Shown: in pieces, positions 9,664 to 19,205 of the stretch | Position numbering within the stretch: position 1 is the first letter of the stretch | Layout of the letters: each line of letters begins with the position of its first letter | Assembly (NCBI GenBank): GCA_958430865.1 | Contig: CAUDNR010002913.1 | Coordinates: 40,957-61,022, forward strand | Direction of reading: 5' to 3' | DNA: 20,066 bases | Source of the DNA: Entrophospora sp. SA101 | Taxonomy: Eukaryota > Glomeromycota > Glomeromycetes > Entrophosporales > Entrophosporaceae | The notes under the pieces: model-generated | The model's input: only the letters and a program-made list of their open reading frames with translations | What the model was told of the DNA's origin: nothing | Databases searched by the model: none | Position numbers and translations under genes: made by a program

Positions 9664-10450
9664 TTTTATTTTTTTTTTGTGAATGCATTTCTAGCTGAAG
9701 AAAACAACCTCTCAGATGGAACTGAAGTCGCCAAATAGCCCCCAGCTTGTACTTATAGGTTTAAGTAAAAGTCAATTTCATATTTTGTGTTAATATCAAT
9801 TGTTTGATATCGAAAGAAGTATTTTTTTAATCGTTATTTTCCTTGGTTATTTTTATCAATTATTCATCAATTTTTTGATTTATATTATGAAGTTGTTTTA
9901 TAATAAAGCAAGAAACCAAAAAGGGCTCAATAACTATTTAAAAATAAAATCGTTCTTTATCAATAAGTGATGCAATTAATTAAATTTTCATAAAAGATCA
10001 ATTATAAAACCAACTATAAATATCAGACCAATTTCAGATAGTAAAACCTTTGTTTTGCTCTCAAAAAATACAAGGGTATTCATATATGTTTTTTGTCTTT
10101 CAGTTCCGTTATCTTTTTCCTAATACATTATAATTATTGGTTGAGCATTTTTCTTTAAAAAGTTTTTGATTTGAATTTTCTCCTTTGTAATTGGCAAAAA
10201 AAACCAAAAAAACAAAGTGATAGGTGTAATTCACTGATGCGTAATTTACAGGACCTGATGGCAAATATTTGAAGGTTGTACGATTTCTAATAATTTTGGA
10301 GAAAAAAAGTTTAGGAACAAATATAAGGGTTTTTGAGCTACTAATGATTCTAATGATTTTCTTTGATTGTTTTTTAAATTAATCGACAATTCATTTTTTA
10401 GTAATAATTCAATTAATATTAATGCAATAAATTCAATTGAAAATTGGATA
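9664..10450. other. AT-rich spacer between the two element copies
   Basis: No gene is supported. Two short protein-like stretches on the plus strand are worth noting: NAFLAEENNLSDGTEVAK ending in TAG (about 9682-9739), and GPDGKYLKVVRFLIILEKKS after a possible acceptor (about 10252-10320). Neither can be assigned. The rest is poly-A/T-rich sequence. Confidence 0.4.
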
Positions 10451-10485
10451 TATGGGGGAACGCTCTATATAGGAAAACCAGGTTT
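10451..10485 (+). repeat. Left terminal inverted repeat of element copy 2
   Basis: It begins TATGGGGG and continues through CGCTCTA and GGAAAACC to GGTTT. Relative to the right arm it carries an extra AA after the G run and an extra TATA before GGAAAACC. Confidence 0.7.
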
Positions 10486-10603
10486 ATTAATATAAAAAAA
10501 TTTTTTTTTGTGTAAACAACTAATTAAATTTGTTACACATATTAATATACGAAGTACGTATTCATCTTTAAAATTTAATTGATGATTTATTTACATTAAT
10601 TTT

Positions 10604-11036
10604 ATGATTCCTGAGCATACAAAATTCATCTGTGATGCAAATTTTGGATATATTAAAAGTAAATACAAAAATAGAATTATAAATATAGTTGATGATGTTG
10701 AAAAGGTGATAAATGATTCAGCGGAATGTAATAAGCCTGTTAGATATAATAATGGCTTGAATTGGAGCTGGTATAATTTTACATTGTTATTTGAAGGGCA
10801 TTTCTGAAGTCTTCCAAATATAACAAAATATTATCAGTAGTTTACCAAATGATATTGGAAAAGTTTATGTTTCCAAAAAATCAGGTGGCACAGAAACTTC
10901 TTTTAAACTTTTAAAAAATGATGATTTTGATCAATTAACCCTACTTGGTGTTGCTCCATTAACAAAAGATAGAAAATTTTATTGGTATAACAAAATTCAT
11001 CAGCATGTAGACCCAAAATTTAGAGATATACTTTAA
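10604..11036 (+). pseudogene. Disrupted copy of the transposase C-terminal ORF
   Basis: It is the homologue of 8997-9443. The frame opens at ATG 10604 but ends at TGA 10805-10807, where copy 1 has CGA (9201-9203), a C-to-T change. An 11-base deletion follows at about 10835 and shifts the frame, and a 3-base in-frame deletion lies near 10638. From 10835 on, the sequence is the same as copy 1 by eye, up to and past the ancestral stop at about 11034-11036. Within the aligned coding part before the deletion, seven of eight substitutions are G-to-A or C-to-T in copy 2. Confidence 0.7.
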
Positions 11037-11307
11037 TTAACTTTACATAATAATTTTTAAACAATCAAATACTTTATTAGATACTCAAAATGGTAAATTA
11101 ATACTAATGACAACCGTAATAAAAATTATGAATTAATAACACTCTATGGGGTCTCCGTGACTATTAAATTTATTAAATTAATTATGAATCGTGCAGTATG
11201 TAGATCATTGCTTTTTAAATTTTGGTTATCCCCAAGAATTTATTTTTGTAAACCATGATGTTATAGTTTAATATTATGCAAAAAAATTTTTTTGACCAAA
11301 AATATCG

Positions 11308-11336
11308 AAACCCGGTTTTCCTAGAGCGCCCCCATA
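11308..11336 (-). repeat. Right terminal inverted repeat of element copy 2
   Basis: Read on the minus strand it begins TATGGGGGCGCTCTAGGAAA and continues to CCGGGTTT. It mirrors the left arm apart from two small gaps and one substitution. The following minus-strand bases (CGATAT) match the corresponding bases kept in copy 1 but altered in copy 2's own left arm. Confidence 0.7.
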
Positions 11337-13035
11337 TAACAAACAATTTTTTTTTTCTATGGTTTATTTTATTGCCTTAAGTTTTTCTCTAATTGATAAT
11401 GATGTAAATTGAAAAGCAAAAATTGCATTATTTAAAGAACAACTTTATCATCACCAAACTCTAATGACCGATTTATCGTGATTCAACAATAAAAGAATTT
11501 TAGTAATAAAAAACTAGAAAACAAAATTAAAACTTATAAAAATATGTACCAAAACCTGTCTTATGTGTTATGTAAAGGTCATTATAAGTACCAATATTAA
11601 TCAACCTATGTTGCTTCAAACTGGGACGTTATAGCACATTATTAATACTATTGCGTATTACTATTACATGTAGTCAATTCAAAAAAAAAAAATCAATTTA
11701 ACACAACCCCATATGTATGAAAAACGATTTGATTATATGAAATGTAATAATAAAATAATAGTTATAATTCGTAAAAAAGAAGAGGCATTTTTATAAATAT
11801 ACGGAAAAACAAATAGCTTAATTCTTCCATGATAATTATTTTTCTTGCATCATTGCAGTATACATACAATAATATAATAATTCTTTATTCATCCCTGGAA
11901 CACACATTTTTAAACTTTTGATAATTCTATTTTATCATTAACATTATTGCCGCTTGTACCAAGTATTTTTAATTACGTCAAGGGCTTTTACTTTAGTCAA
12001 ATAGTCAAAATGGTCCTGGTGAAAAAATACCTTTAGTCAATAATTTAGTTAGATCAACGACTAAAGTTGAAAGTTTCGTCATACATCATTAGATATTTTA
12101 CAAATAAACACATACAAAATCCTTAATCGTTTCCTTTTAGATCAGTTGTGAAAAAATGTGTATATATGCGTAACAGTGGTATATATTGATTGATGTATGT
12201 TTACAAGTTAAATGTTATAATGTATTCGTGGTAGCGTTGGTTGTAAACATGTGTTATAATAACGAGTGATGAATACTTAACTAACTAATAAAATTGATTT
12301 TTCTTTGTTTTTTTGATCGTGTTATCTAACGTTGGATGATAATAAGGAAAAAAAGAACTCGTCTAGACAAGACAAATGTTAACCTTTGTGTTGTTTAATG
12401 CAAAATAAACCATTAAATCAAAATTCTATTTGATGTAAATAATAAACTACTTTCCCAGATTGAACCTTATACATATGTAAACTCGATTAGTCGGTCATAT
12501 GAGCTCACCCCCACATGACCGACTTATCGAGTTTACATATGTATATATATATAAAATTATTCCTACACTAATTAGAAAACTCTCAATGTACACACCACTC
12601 GTTTAATTCTATCCTAAAAAAAATCCCGCACATCTAACCAAATAGTAGTATATATATAATATGAATATGAGAATGAATTGGAAAAACGACAAACCACCCT
12701 CAATACTGAATCCACCCCATTAGTTTGCTCTAAAGAACTATTTTCTCAAATAAATTATTTGCATTCTTGGCCCAGTAAAGAATAAAGAGCAAATGAAACC
12801 TTCTAAATTTTAAATATCCCCTAATCCTAAAGACAAAATTCGTTTTAAATTGAATTTTTGTTTGTTAAAGTAATTTCTAATTGTTTGAAAATTGAAATTA
12901 ATTCATGCATCATTCGTCGTCTGCTTTATCAAGAATGGACGCGTCTGAAAATTTATTGTAAAATACGTAAAAATATCGATTTATGTAGCATACAAATAAA
13001 TCTGCACAAAATTAGGTTACATCAATTTGAAAGAA
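11337..13035. other. Long AT-rich intergenic region upstream of the BORCS5-like gene
   Basis: No coding region is supported on either strand. The plus-strand frame at 12858-13043 starts at TTG, overlaps the real start in another frame and has no motif. The region contains the hairpin annotated separately and AT dinucleotide runs near 12543-12554 and 12648-12658. The proximal few hundred bases presumably contain the promoter and 5' UTR of the gene at 13036. Confidence 0.5.
12468..12545. repeat. Long near-perfect inverted repeat (hairpin), 34-bp arms and 10-nt loop
   Basis: The left arm 12468-12501 and right arm 12512-12545 are reverse complements with two mismatches. Both contain ACATATGTAAACTCGAT and AGTCGGTCAT. 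The loop 12502-12511 is agctcacccc. The sequence is less AT-rich than its surroundings. It could fold as a cruciform or RNA hairpin, be a miniature palindromic element, or be a regulatory site about 500 bp upstream of the BORCS5-like start. No TA duplication is obvious. Confidence 0.8.
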
Positions 13036-14553
13036 ATGAATAAAGAAAATGAAAATATAACACCAACCACAACATTACCACTACACAATAAGAAAGAAGA
13101 GGGGGAGGAAGAAGAATCAAGACTAAATTCTGAGTTAATAAAAAAAGATATTGAAAAAGTATAATTATTATCATTACTATTCAACTATTCAATTGATTAA
13201 CTTTTATTGTTATTTAATTAATTTATAATTATAATTTATAAATAGGGTATAATCACTGTTAATGAAGATGAATCAACAAAACAAAATTCCTTAGAGCCGG
13301 AACTTAGTAAACTTGATAAAATTCCAAAGGTGAAAACACACAAAAGGAGGAAATGATTTAGAGTTTTTTTTTTGATTTTTTCTCAAATTATTAATTGTAT
13401 TTCTTTCCAAATTTAATAGTTTGAACCATTGGTTAAACCAAATGTCAATGATTCAGGTTTTTCATTAATTGGATTTTGGAACTCTTCTAATCATTCAATG
13501 AATAAAAATGAAAAAGATCGTATGTTATATGTTTATAGCTGTTATATTAGTTATATTTACGTTATAGTAATAATAATAATCTGATTGATGTATTTAGCAT
13601 CTTTTAATTATGATTCTTTATACAATTTTTTCAACAATTATCAAACACACATAAGAAGATGCGTTGAAGAAATATGCGAAGATCAAGTAATTCTAATATT
13701 CACTATCAAATATTAATATTATTAACATTAATATATATATCATTAATATTTATTGTATATTATTTAGAGAATTATAATGGATACAGTTAAGCACGTGGAT
13801 GAATATTGTGCAAGAATTAGTCAATCAATGTTAAATGCTCAATTACAAACAAAGATAAATCAAGAACAAATTAACGTTGGCAAGTGAAAATTGTTATCAA
13901 AATAATAATAATTTTTTAAAAAAAAAAATAATATTTAATTAATAATATAAAATATTTCTTTTTCTCTCCAATCTATAAAAAAAGTTAATGGAATTACAAA
14001 ACAAGTGGAGAGATCTCATAAATTAATATTTGATCTATTTTCTACTTTAAATAAATTTGACGCATTGCTATCAGCAAATGATCAATTATCATCTTTATCT
14101 TTATCATCATCATCATCGTCATCATCAAATAATACCAATATTGGTATTAGTGGCGCAAACACTAACACCAACAATTCCGAGAATAATAATCAATCAATCA
14201 GTCAAAGGTGGCCAACACTTCATAAATTATTTATAAAACAACAAAAACTCTTACAGCAACCCAATAATCATCTTAAACCATTTCAATTTGAGACAAAAAG
14301 GGTTTCTTTACATCAACCAAAAGCCTATACCAATGTAGTAGCAGTAGTATCGTTTGATAATGTCTTGTCTGATAAACATCAAGACCTTGATGATATATTA
14401 AAATCTACAAAACAGTCTACTAATAAATCTACCGATAAATCAAATACTCCTACTTCTACCATTGCTCCGCCTTCAATTTCAACAACCTCAATAGAAAGCG
14501 TTGTTTCAGATAGATTAAAAGAATTTGTTTTGAGTAATAATAACACATCATAA
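13036..14553 (+). CDS. BORCS5: BORC complex subunit 5 (BORCS5/LOH12CR1) homologue, 6 exons, 358 aa
   Basis: Exons are 13036-13158, 13246-13329, 13420-13519, 13598-13686, 13768-13879 and 13985-14553; the sum is 1077 nt in consistent phase. The start is the first ATG after an in-frame TAA at 12997. BORCS5 is a subunit of BORC, the complex that recruits the small GTPase ARL8 to lysosomes or vacuoles and couples them to kinesin. The family signature is visible: KIPKFEPLVKP (residues 66-76), then SLYNFFNNYQTHIRRCVEEI (about 108-127), a helical DTVKHVDEYCARISQSM region, and a second coiled-coil segment VERSHKLIFDLFSTLNKFDA. RWPTLHKL (about 244-251) and LKPFQF follow, as in the animal proteins. Animal BORCS5 is about 196 aa; here an acidic N-terminus, a Ser run (205-217) and a Ser/Thr-rich tail lengthen it. 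The N-terminus MNKENEN lacks the Gly2 used for myristoylation in the human protein. The family call is by motif recognition, not by search. Confidence 0.72.
13880..13984 (+). other. Probable GC-AG intron (intron 5 of the BORCS5-like gene)
   Basis: Only a GC donor (G|GCAAGT at 13879-13885) keeps phase with the next exon, which begins TT AAT GGA ATT ACA after aaaaaaag (13984). The GT sites nearby, at 13876 (gttggc) and 13884 (gtgaaa), give wrong phases. GCAAGT is the usual consensus of GC-AG donors. The intron is 105 nt. Confidence 0.6.
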
Positions 14554-14603
14554 TGTAATAAAATTTATTGCTTTATTATTTTTGGAATTAAATTTAAAAA
14601 TAA
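14554..14603. terminator. 50-bp convergent 3' intergenic space
   Basis: The stop codons of the BORCS5-like gene (plus, ends 14553) and COQ6 (minus, ends 14604) are 50 bp apart. Any normal 3' UTR of either gene must overlap the other transcript. AATAAA-like A/T sequence is present on the plus strand (gtaataaaa near 14556). No further signal can be fixed. Confidence 0.45.
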
Positions 14604-15515
14604 TTATTCCACGCCCATGGCAAATTTCATTATTTCTGCCTAAAATAATAATAATTGTTTAATTATTATTCAAAAAATATATTTCTAAAAAAAGCTATTA
14701 TTAAAATTAAACAAACCTTTAAATGTTCTAATCCATTTAAAGATTCTAAACCTATTGATCTTGCCCATACTATAGGTGTAAAATCTGTACTAAATAATTT
14801 GTGCAATTTATCAACTGCACCAATCATCAAAAGATTTGATAGATATCTTTCTGATGAATAATCTTGGAGTAATTGAAGACTTCCTATATAATAAATGTAT
14901 TTAATTATTGGTTTATTTCTTGGAGAATAAAAAGAAAATTTTATTTCTAATACCTATATCCTGACCGCTCATTACTCCTTGTTTAATCACTCTAAACAAA
15001 CTTTCAACATCCGCTAATCCTTGATTTAATCCTTGTCCAGCAAGTGGATGTATTGTATGTGCTGCATCACTAATATTTACATATATACAAATGTATATTA
15101 ATATAAAAGTTTCTTTTGGGGTGTGGGAAAAAATCCCGTTAAATTTACTCTATCTACCCAATAAGCACAATTCTTTCTTTAACATAATTTTCGGAATTTC
15201 TCATTCTTAATGGAAATCTTGCGCAACTTTTTTCTTGGATATCTATAACCATAGGTGGCCATCCATCAGTAGTACTTATTGAATCCCGTTCAACGCCAAG
15301 TCTCCATGAGAACTCACTTGCATAGTCCATTTTTACATCATCATCCTTTTTAATTTGTGAATAAAAATAATCTAAATCTGCAACTCGTAATCGAAATGCC
15401 GAATTTATCAAATGTACCAAATCACTAGATGGCAATGAACAAAATTTACTTGCAAGTGATGGTGTTGTTGACCAAACCATAGAAGAAAATCCTTTTTTAA
15501 TCTTTTAGTAATTCA

Positions 15516-15555
<40 letters not shown>

Positions 15556-16870
15556 TTGTTAATGTTATATATAAGAAAGAAAGATGGAATAAATGATCAA
15601 TGAAATAATTAATATTAAAAATTACTCATTACTGGTAACATTGCGATTGGTCCTGTAGGTAGAAATCTTTGCCATGCAGTAGAATTGTCCACTTGAGAAT
15701 CTATATGTAAAGTAGCAACAACAGCGTTTGAATTATAATCCCATCCTATTGATTCTATATTAGCAAAAGAGCGTACAATAGAATTTATTCCATCAGCTCC
15801 AACCTAATTTTTTTGGGAAGAGGGAAGATTATTATTTATTATTTATTGTATTTTTAAATAATCATCAATACAAACATTTTAAACGTAAGAATGGGCGTGA
15901 GAAAGAATATTTATTTACCAATAATCTAGCCTTCAATATTTTACCATCATTTAATTTAATATTTGGCCAATCATGTAAATCATAGGGAGCGTATTCGTTA
16001 TTATCTTTATCATTATCAAAATAAATATCTTCTACTTTAGTTTTTTCAAATAATTTGAAATTGCCTGATTTGCATTGATCAAGTCTAGTGAGTATAGCAT
16101 TTTGTATGTTATAATTTTCTACAATCCATGCCATAATTCCATCATCATCATCATCATTAATATTATCATAAGATGCTTTGCTCCCACTTCCACTACTAAT
16201 GAAACTATCAATAATACTTCTAATTCCATCCCTTTTATTAGAATCAAATTTAATTCTTGCACCAGAAATACCATCCCATACTTGCATTTCTTTAAATCCT
16301 TTGATCCTCTTCTTATCAACATGATCCCATACACCAATATCTACGGAAATAATAACAATGAAATAACATGCAATAATTGAATAATTTCATTTTATTTGCA
16401 TTTATATTATATATATATATATATATATATGATTTTATTGAATCCAAAAATTTACCTTTAAAAAACTTGACAGATTTTGGTGTTAAGGAACTGACACGAT
16501 TTGAAAACAAATTATCTTGTGCATTCCATGATTTTATAACGGATGATGATAATTCATTAGATTCAATATGCGCAATTCTATGTGATTTAGTTGCTACAAC
16601 ACAAATTTGTTTATATGTTTAGAGTAATTAATCTTAAAATATAAATACACGTAACATTTTACACATACCTAAAGCACAAGCTAAGGCATTACCAACTATT
16701 CCACCTCCAACAATAACAATATCATAAATATTTTCAAATTTATTTTTATCGATTTCTTCATTATTTGACAAGTGATAAAATCTTTTATTACTATAACTGT
16801 AAATGGATTTAATGGATTTTGGAAATAAGTTTGGTTTCTGAAAAATGTTAAATAATCTTTTTTTTATCAT
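14604..16870 (-). CDS. COQ6: COQ6, mitochondrial FAD-dependent ubiquinone-biosynthesis monooxygenase, 8 exons, 531 aa
   Basis: COQ6 hydroxylates the C5 position of the coenzyme Q ring on the matrix side of the inner mitochondrial membrane. Exons on the minus strand are 16870-16669, 16593-16456, 16340-15919, 15803-15633, 15501-15158, 15069-14954, 14883-14717 and 14639-14604; the sum is 1596 nt in consistent phase. All introns are GT-AG (75, 115, 115, 131, 88, 70 and 77 nt). The first 37 residues are basic with no acidic residue, a likely mitochondrial presequence. The FAD Rossmann motif GGGIVGNA is at residues 55-62, NRVSSLTP and DIGVWDH follow, the DG motif GADGINSIVRS is at 256-266, LPTGPIAMLP and MVWSTTP come next, and the FAD-ribityl motif GDAAHTIHPLAGQGLNQGL starts at 426. 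An Asp-rich insert NDDDDDG in exon 3 is unusual. The ATG at 16870 follows a 12-base A run, with an in-frame TGA upstream (16895-16897). The last exon encodes only 11 residues and the stop. No break is seen; it is likely functional. Confidence 0.93.
15519..15553. repeat. (AAT)n microsatellite in COQ6 intron 4
   Basis: About eleven TAA/AAT triplets in a row lie within the 131-nt intron 15502-15632. Confidence 0.9.
16408..16430. repeat. (AT)n microsatellite in COQ6 intron 2
   Basis: About eleven AT dinucleotides lie inside intron 16341-16455. They are likely length-variable. Confidence 0.9.
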
Positions 16871-17478
16871 TTTTTTTTTTTTAATCAGGAATGATCATCG
16901 ATGTTTTAAAAAGATAATAACGGTCATTCACACTTATTTTGAAAAAAACATTACCCTGTACATAATAAAATAATTTGTATCAAATTGAGACTGGTTTGTT
17001 GATTTTATGGTCATGGCAGGAAAACAAAGAAATATTGATAGAATGTATTAGAAAACGAGTTGTCGGGGAAACGTCTTGTTGGTGTCGGGAAATGTCTGTC
17101 GAAGGAAACAATTTATAAGCTTCAAATTAAAGATACACGTTATTGAATTATCATTAAATAAAAATATGGAATGCTTTTTTATTTTGATATTAACTAAGGT
17201 AAAAAAAACCTAATTGTTACTAAAAAAGGGCTCCATATTTTTGAATTTTATGCATTTTTATTTAACTAGTCAAATAACTGATCTATAAACAAACGTAAAT
17301 ATATATGAACCAAGTCAAATCCAAGTAAGTATATTAAATATCTAGACAACTTTTTAATATTTGTAGCTCTTAATCTAATAGATTTTGTTTTTTGATATTA
17401 AAGTAGAATCGAATTTAATAAATAAAACATTAATGGTTTACGAAGATACGAAGCTCAAAATTATAAAGAATATAATAG
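16871..17478. promoter_or_regulatory. Upstream region of COQ6
   Basis: About 600 bp upstream of the COQ6 ATG. Two imperfect direct repeats, tgtcggggaaacgtcttgt (17061-17079) and tgtcgggaaatgtctgt (17083-17099), sit about 190-230 bp upstream and are the only G/C-rich motif nearby. The right part (about 17445-17478) contains a short protein-like stretch YEAQNYKEYNSPP in the plus direction. It is out of frame with the remnant at 17479 and probably belonged to it. Confidence 0.35.
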
Positions 17479-17820
17479 TCCTCCGTTAGTATATCATCGT
17501 CAGAAGCTCCTGAATTTTTAGTTGGGCAATTTAAACAAGAAACCATATCTAGTTTTTTGAATTATTACTATTGCAAAAATAATAAAAGTGGAAGAGAATG
17601 GAAGAACTTTGTTCTAGTTTGTCATGAAGCTGTATTTGTTCAAATATTTAGAAATTGTATAACAAGCGTTGATAGGTGGTATAGACGTGATTTTAAAGAA
17701 GTGAAAACTCAAATGAATGTTTTTAAATATTATGAAAATAATGAAGCTATTTTCTTAGATATATGTGCACGATCAGAAGGTGGAGAAGACGTAGAAGGAA
17801 ATAAAAATTATAGATGGTAG
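17479..17820 (+). pseudogene. Coding remnant of unknown function, 3' part of a gene
   Basis: The frame is open from the codon after TAG 17476-17478 to TAG 17818-17820 (113 codons). It reads like a real protein: SSEAPEFLVGQFKQETISSF, CKNNKSGREWKNFVLVCHEA, ITSVDRWYRRDFKEV and EAIFLDICARSEGGEDVEGN. No ATG lies near the beginning. The upstream stretch YEAQNYKEYNSPP is in another frame, so a frameshift at about 17480-17495 is likely. I do not recognise a domain. It may be part of a repeated Rhizophagus gene family. Confidence 0.4.
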
Positions 17821-18530
17821 ACAATAGGCAATAAGTTATGTATAAATAGGAGCATCTTAGATTTAGGTAATAATTTATAATATTTTTTTTCTAACAATAA
17901 TTTTACATTCAATTATACTAATTATACTTGATAAATTATTACTATGAAATAAAATACTAATATATACACAATTCTTGCCGGATCGCAATTAGAGACTTCC
18001 CCATAGTAAGAACTGACAAACTATGCCTCGCGTCACAAACTATATGTCTTGTATCATGAATTATGCTTTAAGTCACGAATTATGCCTCGCGTCATGAATT
18101 ATTGCTTCAGAAGATCCTAGCTTTCGTATGATTATTACTTGGAACATTGGTTAATAATATTATATGTCCAATATTCTTTATTTATCATTCAACAAAAAGC
18201 CTTAGTGGTTTGAAGTTTACTATCAAAAATGAGATTTGGCATAGAGTTGTCTTTTCTATTTGAAAAAAGATCACTTAGTCACGTGACCATAATCAAAAAT
18301 TATACTTTGAGCTTATCAGCCACGAGACATGCGCAGAGAATTTTTTTTATACACACACTAAAAAAGTATCGACTTACTTGATCCACAAAAAATAATGGGG
18401 TAAACGGTAATACAAATAATGATGTAATTAAATAAATTTTTTGTTAAACAAATAAATAATAATTAGAATAAGAATTTGTATTACGAATCAATAATTATTA
18501 CATTAATACATAATTATTATTATTCATTTC
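17821..18530. other. Repeat-bearing intergenic region
   Basis: No gene is seen. It holds the tandem repeat at 18019-18110 (annotated separately) and a palindromic gtcacgtgac at 18280-18289, followed by a short, less AT-rich stretch (gccacgagacatgcgcagag, 18320-18339) that looks like part of an old repeat. Confidence 0.4.
18019..18110. repeat. Degenerate tandem repeat, unit about 19-21 bp
   Basis: About four to five units of the form aattatgcctcgcgtcatg follow each other. The gcctcgcgtca core is kept in the first and fourth units and altered in the others. The unit is CpG-rich against an AT-rich background, and the altered units carry changes consistent with CpG loss. Confidence 0.65.
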
Positions 18531-18899
18531 TTCGAGTTTTTCGTTTTATTCGTTTTATTCGAACCCGAATTATTCGTACTATTCGTATCATTCGTATCAT
18601 TCGTTTATTATAATTATTCAATTATTCTAATTCGAATTATTCGTATCATTCGTATTATTAGTTTATTCTAATTATTCGATTATTCTAATTCTAATTATTC
18701 GTACTATTCGTATCATTCGTGTCATTGGTATCATTCGTTTATTCTAATTATTCGATTATTCTAATTCGAATTATTCGCACTATTCGTACCATTCGTACCA
18801 TTCGTTTATTCGTTTATTCAAATTCGAATTATTCATACTATTTGTACTATTCGTTCCATTCGTGTCATCCGTAGCATTCGTTTTATTCGTTTATTCAAA
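18531..18899. repeat. Minisatellite of 9-bp ATTCGTnnn units with a higher-order period of about 60-76 bp
   Basis: Runs of attcgtatc, attcgtact, attcgtacc and similar 9-mers repeat over about 370 bp. They are punctuated by aattcgaattattcg blocks near 18561, 18629, 18688, 18764 and 18824, giving a second-level repeat. Stops occur in the frames that I read, so it is not coding. Confidence 0.85.
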
Positions 18900-19205
18900 T
18901 GCTCAATGAATAAATAAAACCTTATTTCGAATAGAAACACCAATAAATACCATTTGTATTTTTTGATTTGGCATTTAATGGTGTGCAAATTTTCGCGCCT
19001 TCTTTAATATTTTCCTTTTTGTTATTATTAAATTTTAAAACATATTTTTCATCAATTAATTGTCGTTATTGTTGTAATTGTTATTTATACAAAAAATTTT
19101 TACATGAAATAAATAAATTTAATATTATATACAAACACCCGTTAATCCCGATGCAATCTTTTACTTGCCGAATTAACTTTCCTTTTTTGAATTTTGCATA
19201 TCTCT

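Larger units (their letters stand above)
10451..11336 (+). mobile_element. Element copy 2: TIR-bounded 886-bp non-autonomous DNA transposon, TA target duplication
   Basis: The left end TATGGGGGAACGCTC (from 10451) and the right end GCGCCCCCATA (to 11336) are inverted repeats. Further in, AGGAAAACCAGGTTT (10471-10485) pairs with AAACCCGGTTTTCCT (11308-11322). The left arm has small insertions relative to the right. TA flanks both sides (10449-10450 and 11337-11338), as expected for Tc1/mariner-like or other TA-targeting elements. The interior is the truncated transposase C-terminal segment shared with copy 1. No complete transposase is present, so movement would need help in trans. The TA duplication could be chance in such AT-rich DNA. 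Confidence 0.7.

Noticed and set aside
12858..13043. Plus-strand frame just upstream of the BORCS5-like gene
   Set aside because: TTG start, overlaps the true ATG in a different frame, no recognisable motif.
16075..16380. Plus-strand frame of 101 codons
   Set aside because: It is a shadow of COQ6 exon 3 on the opposite strand.
18280..18289. E-box palindrome gtcacgtgac as a promoter element
   Set aside because: No intact gene lies within about 1 kb; a lone CACGTG is expected by chance or as part of an old repeat.
18531..18899. CRISPR array
   Set aside because: Units are contiguous 9-mers without unique spacers, and the window is eukaryotic (spliced genes).
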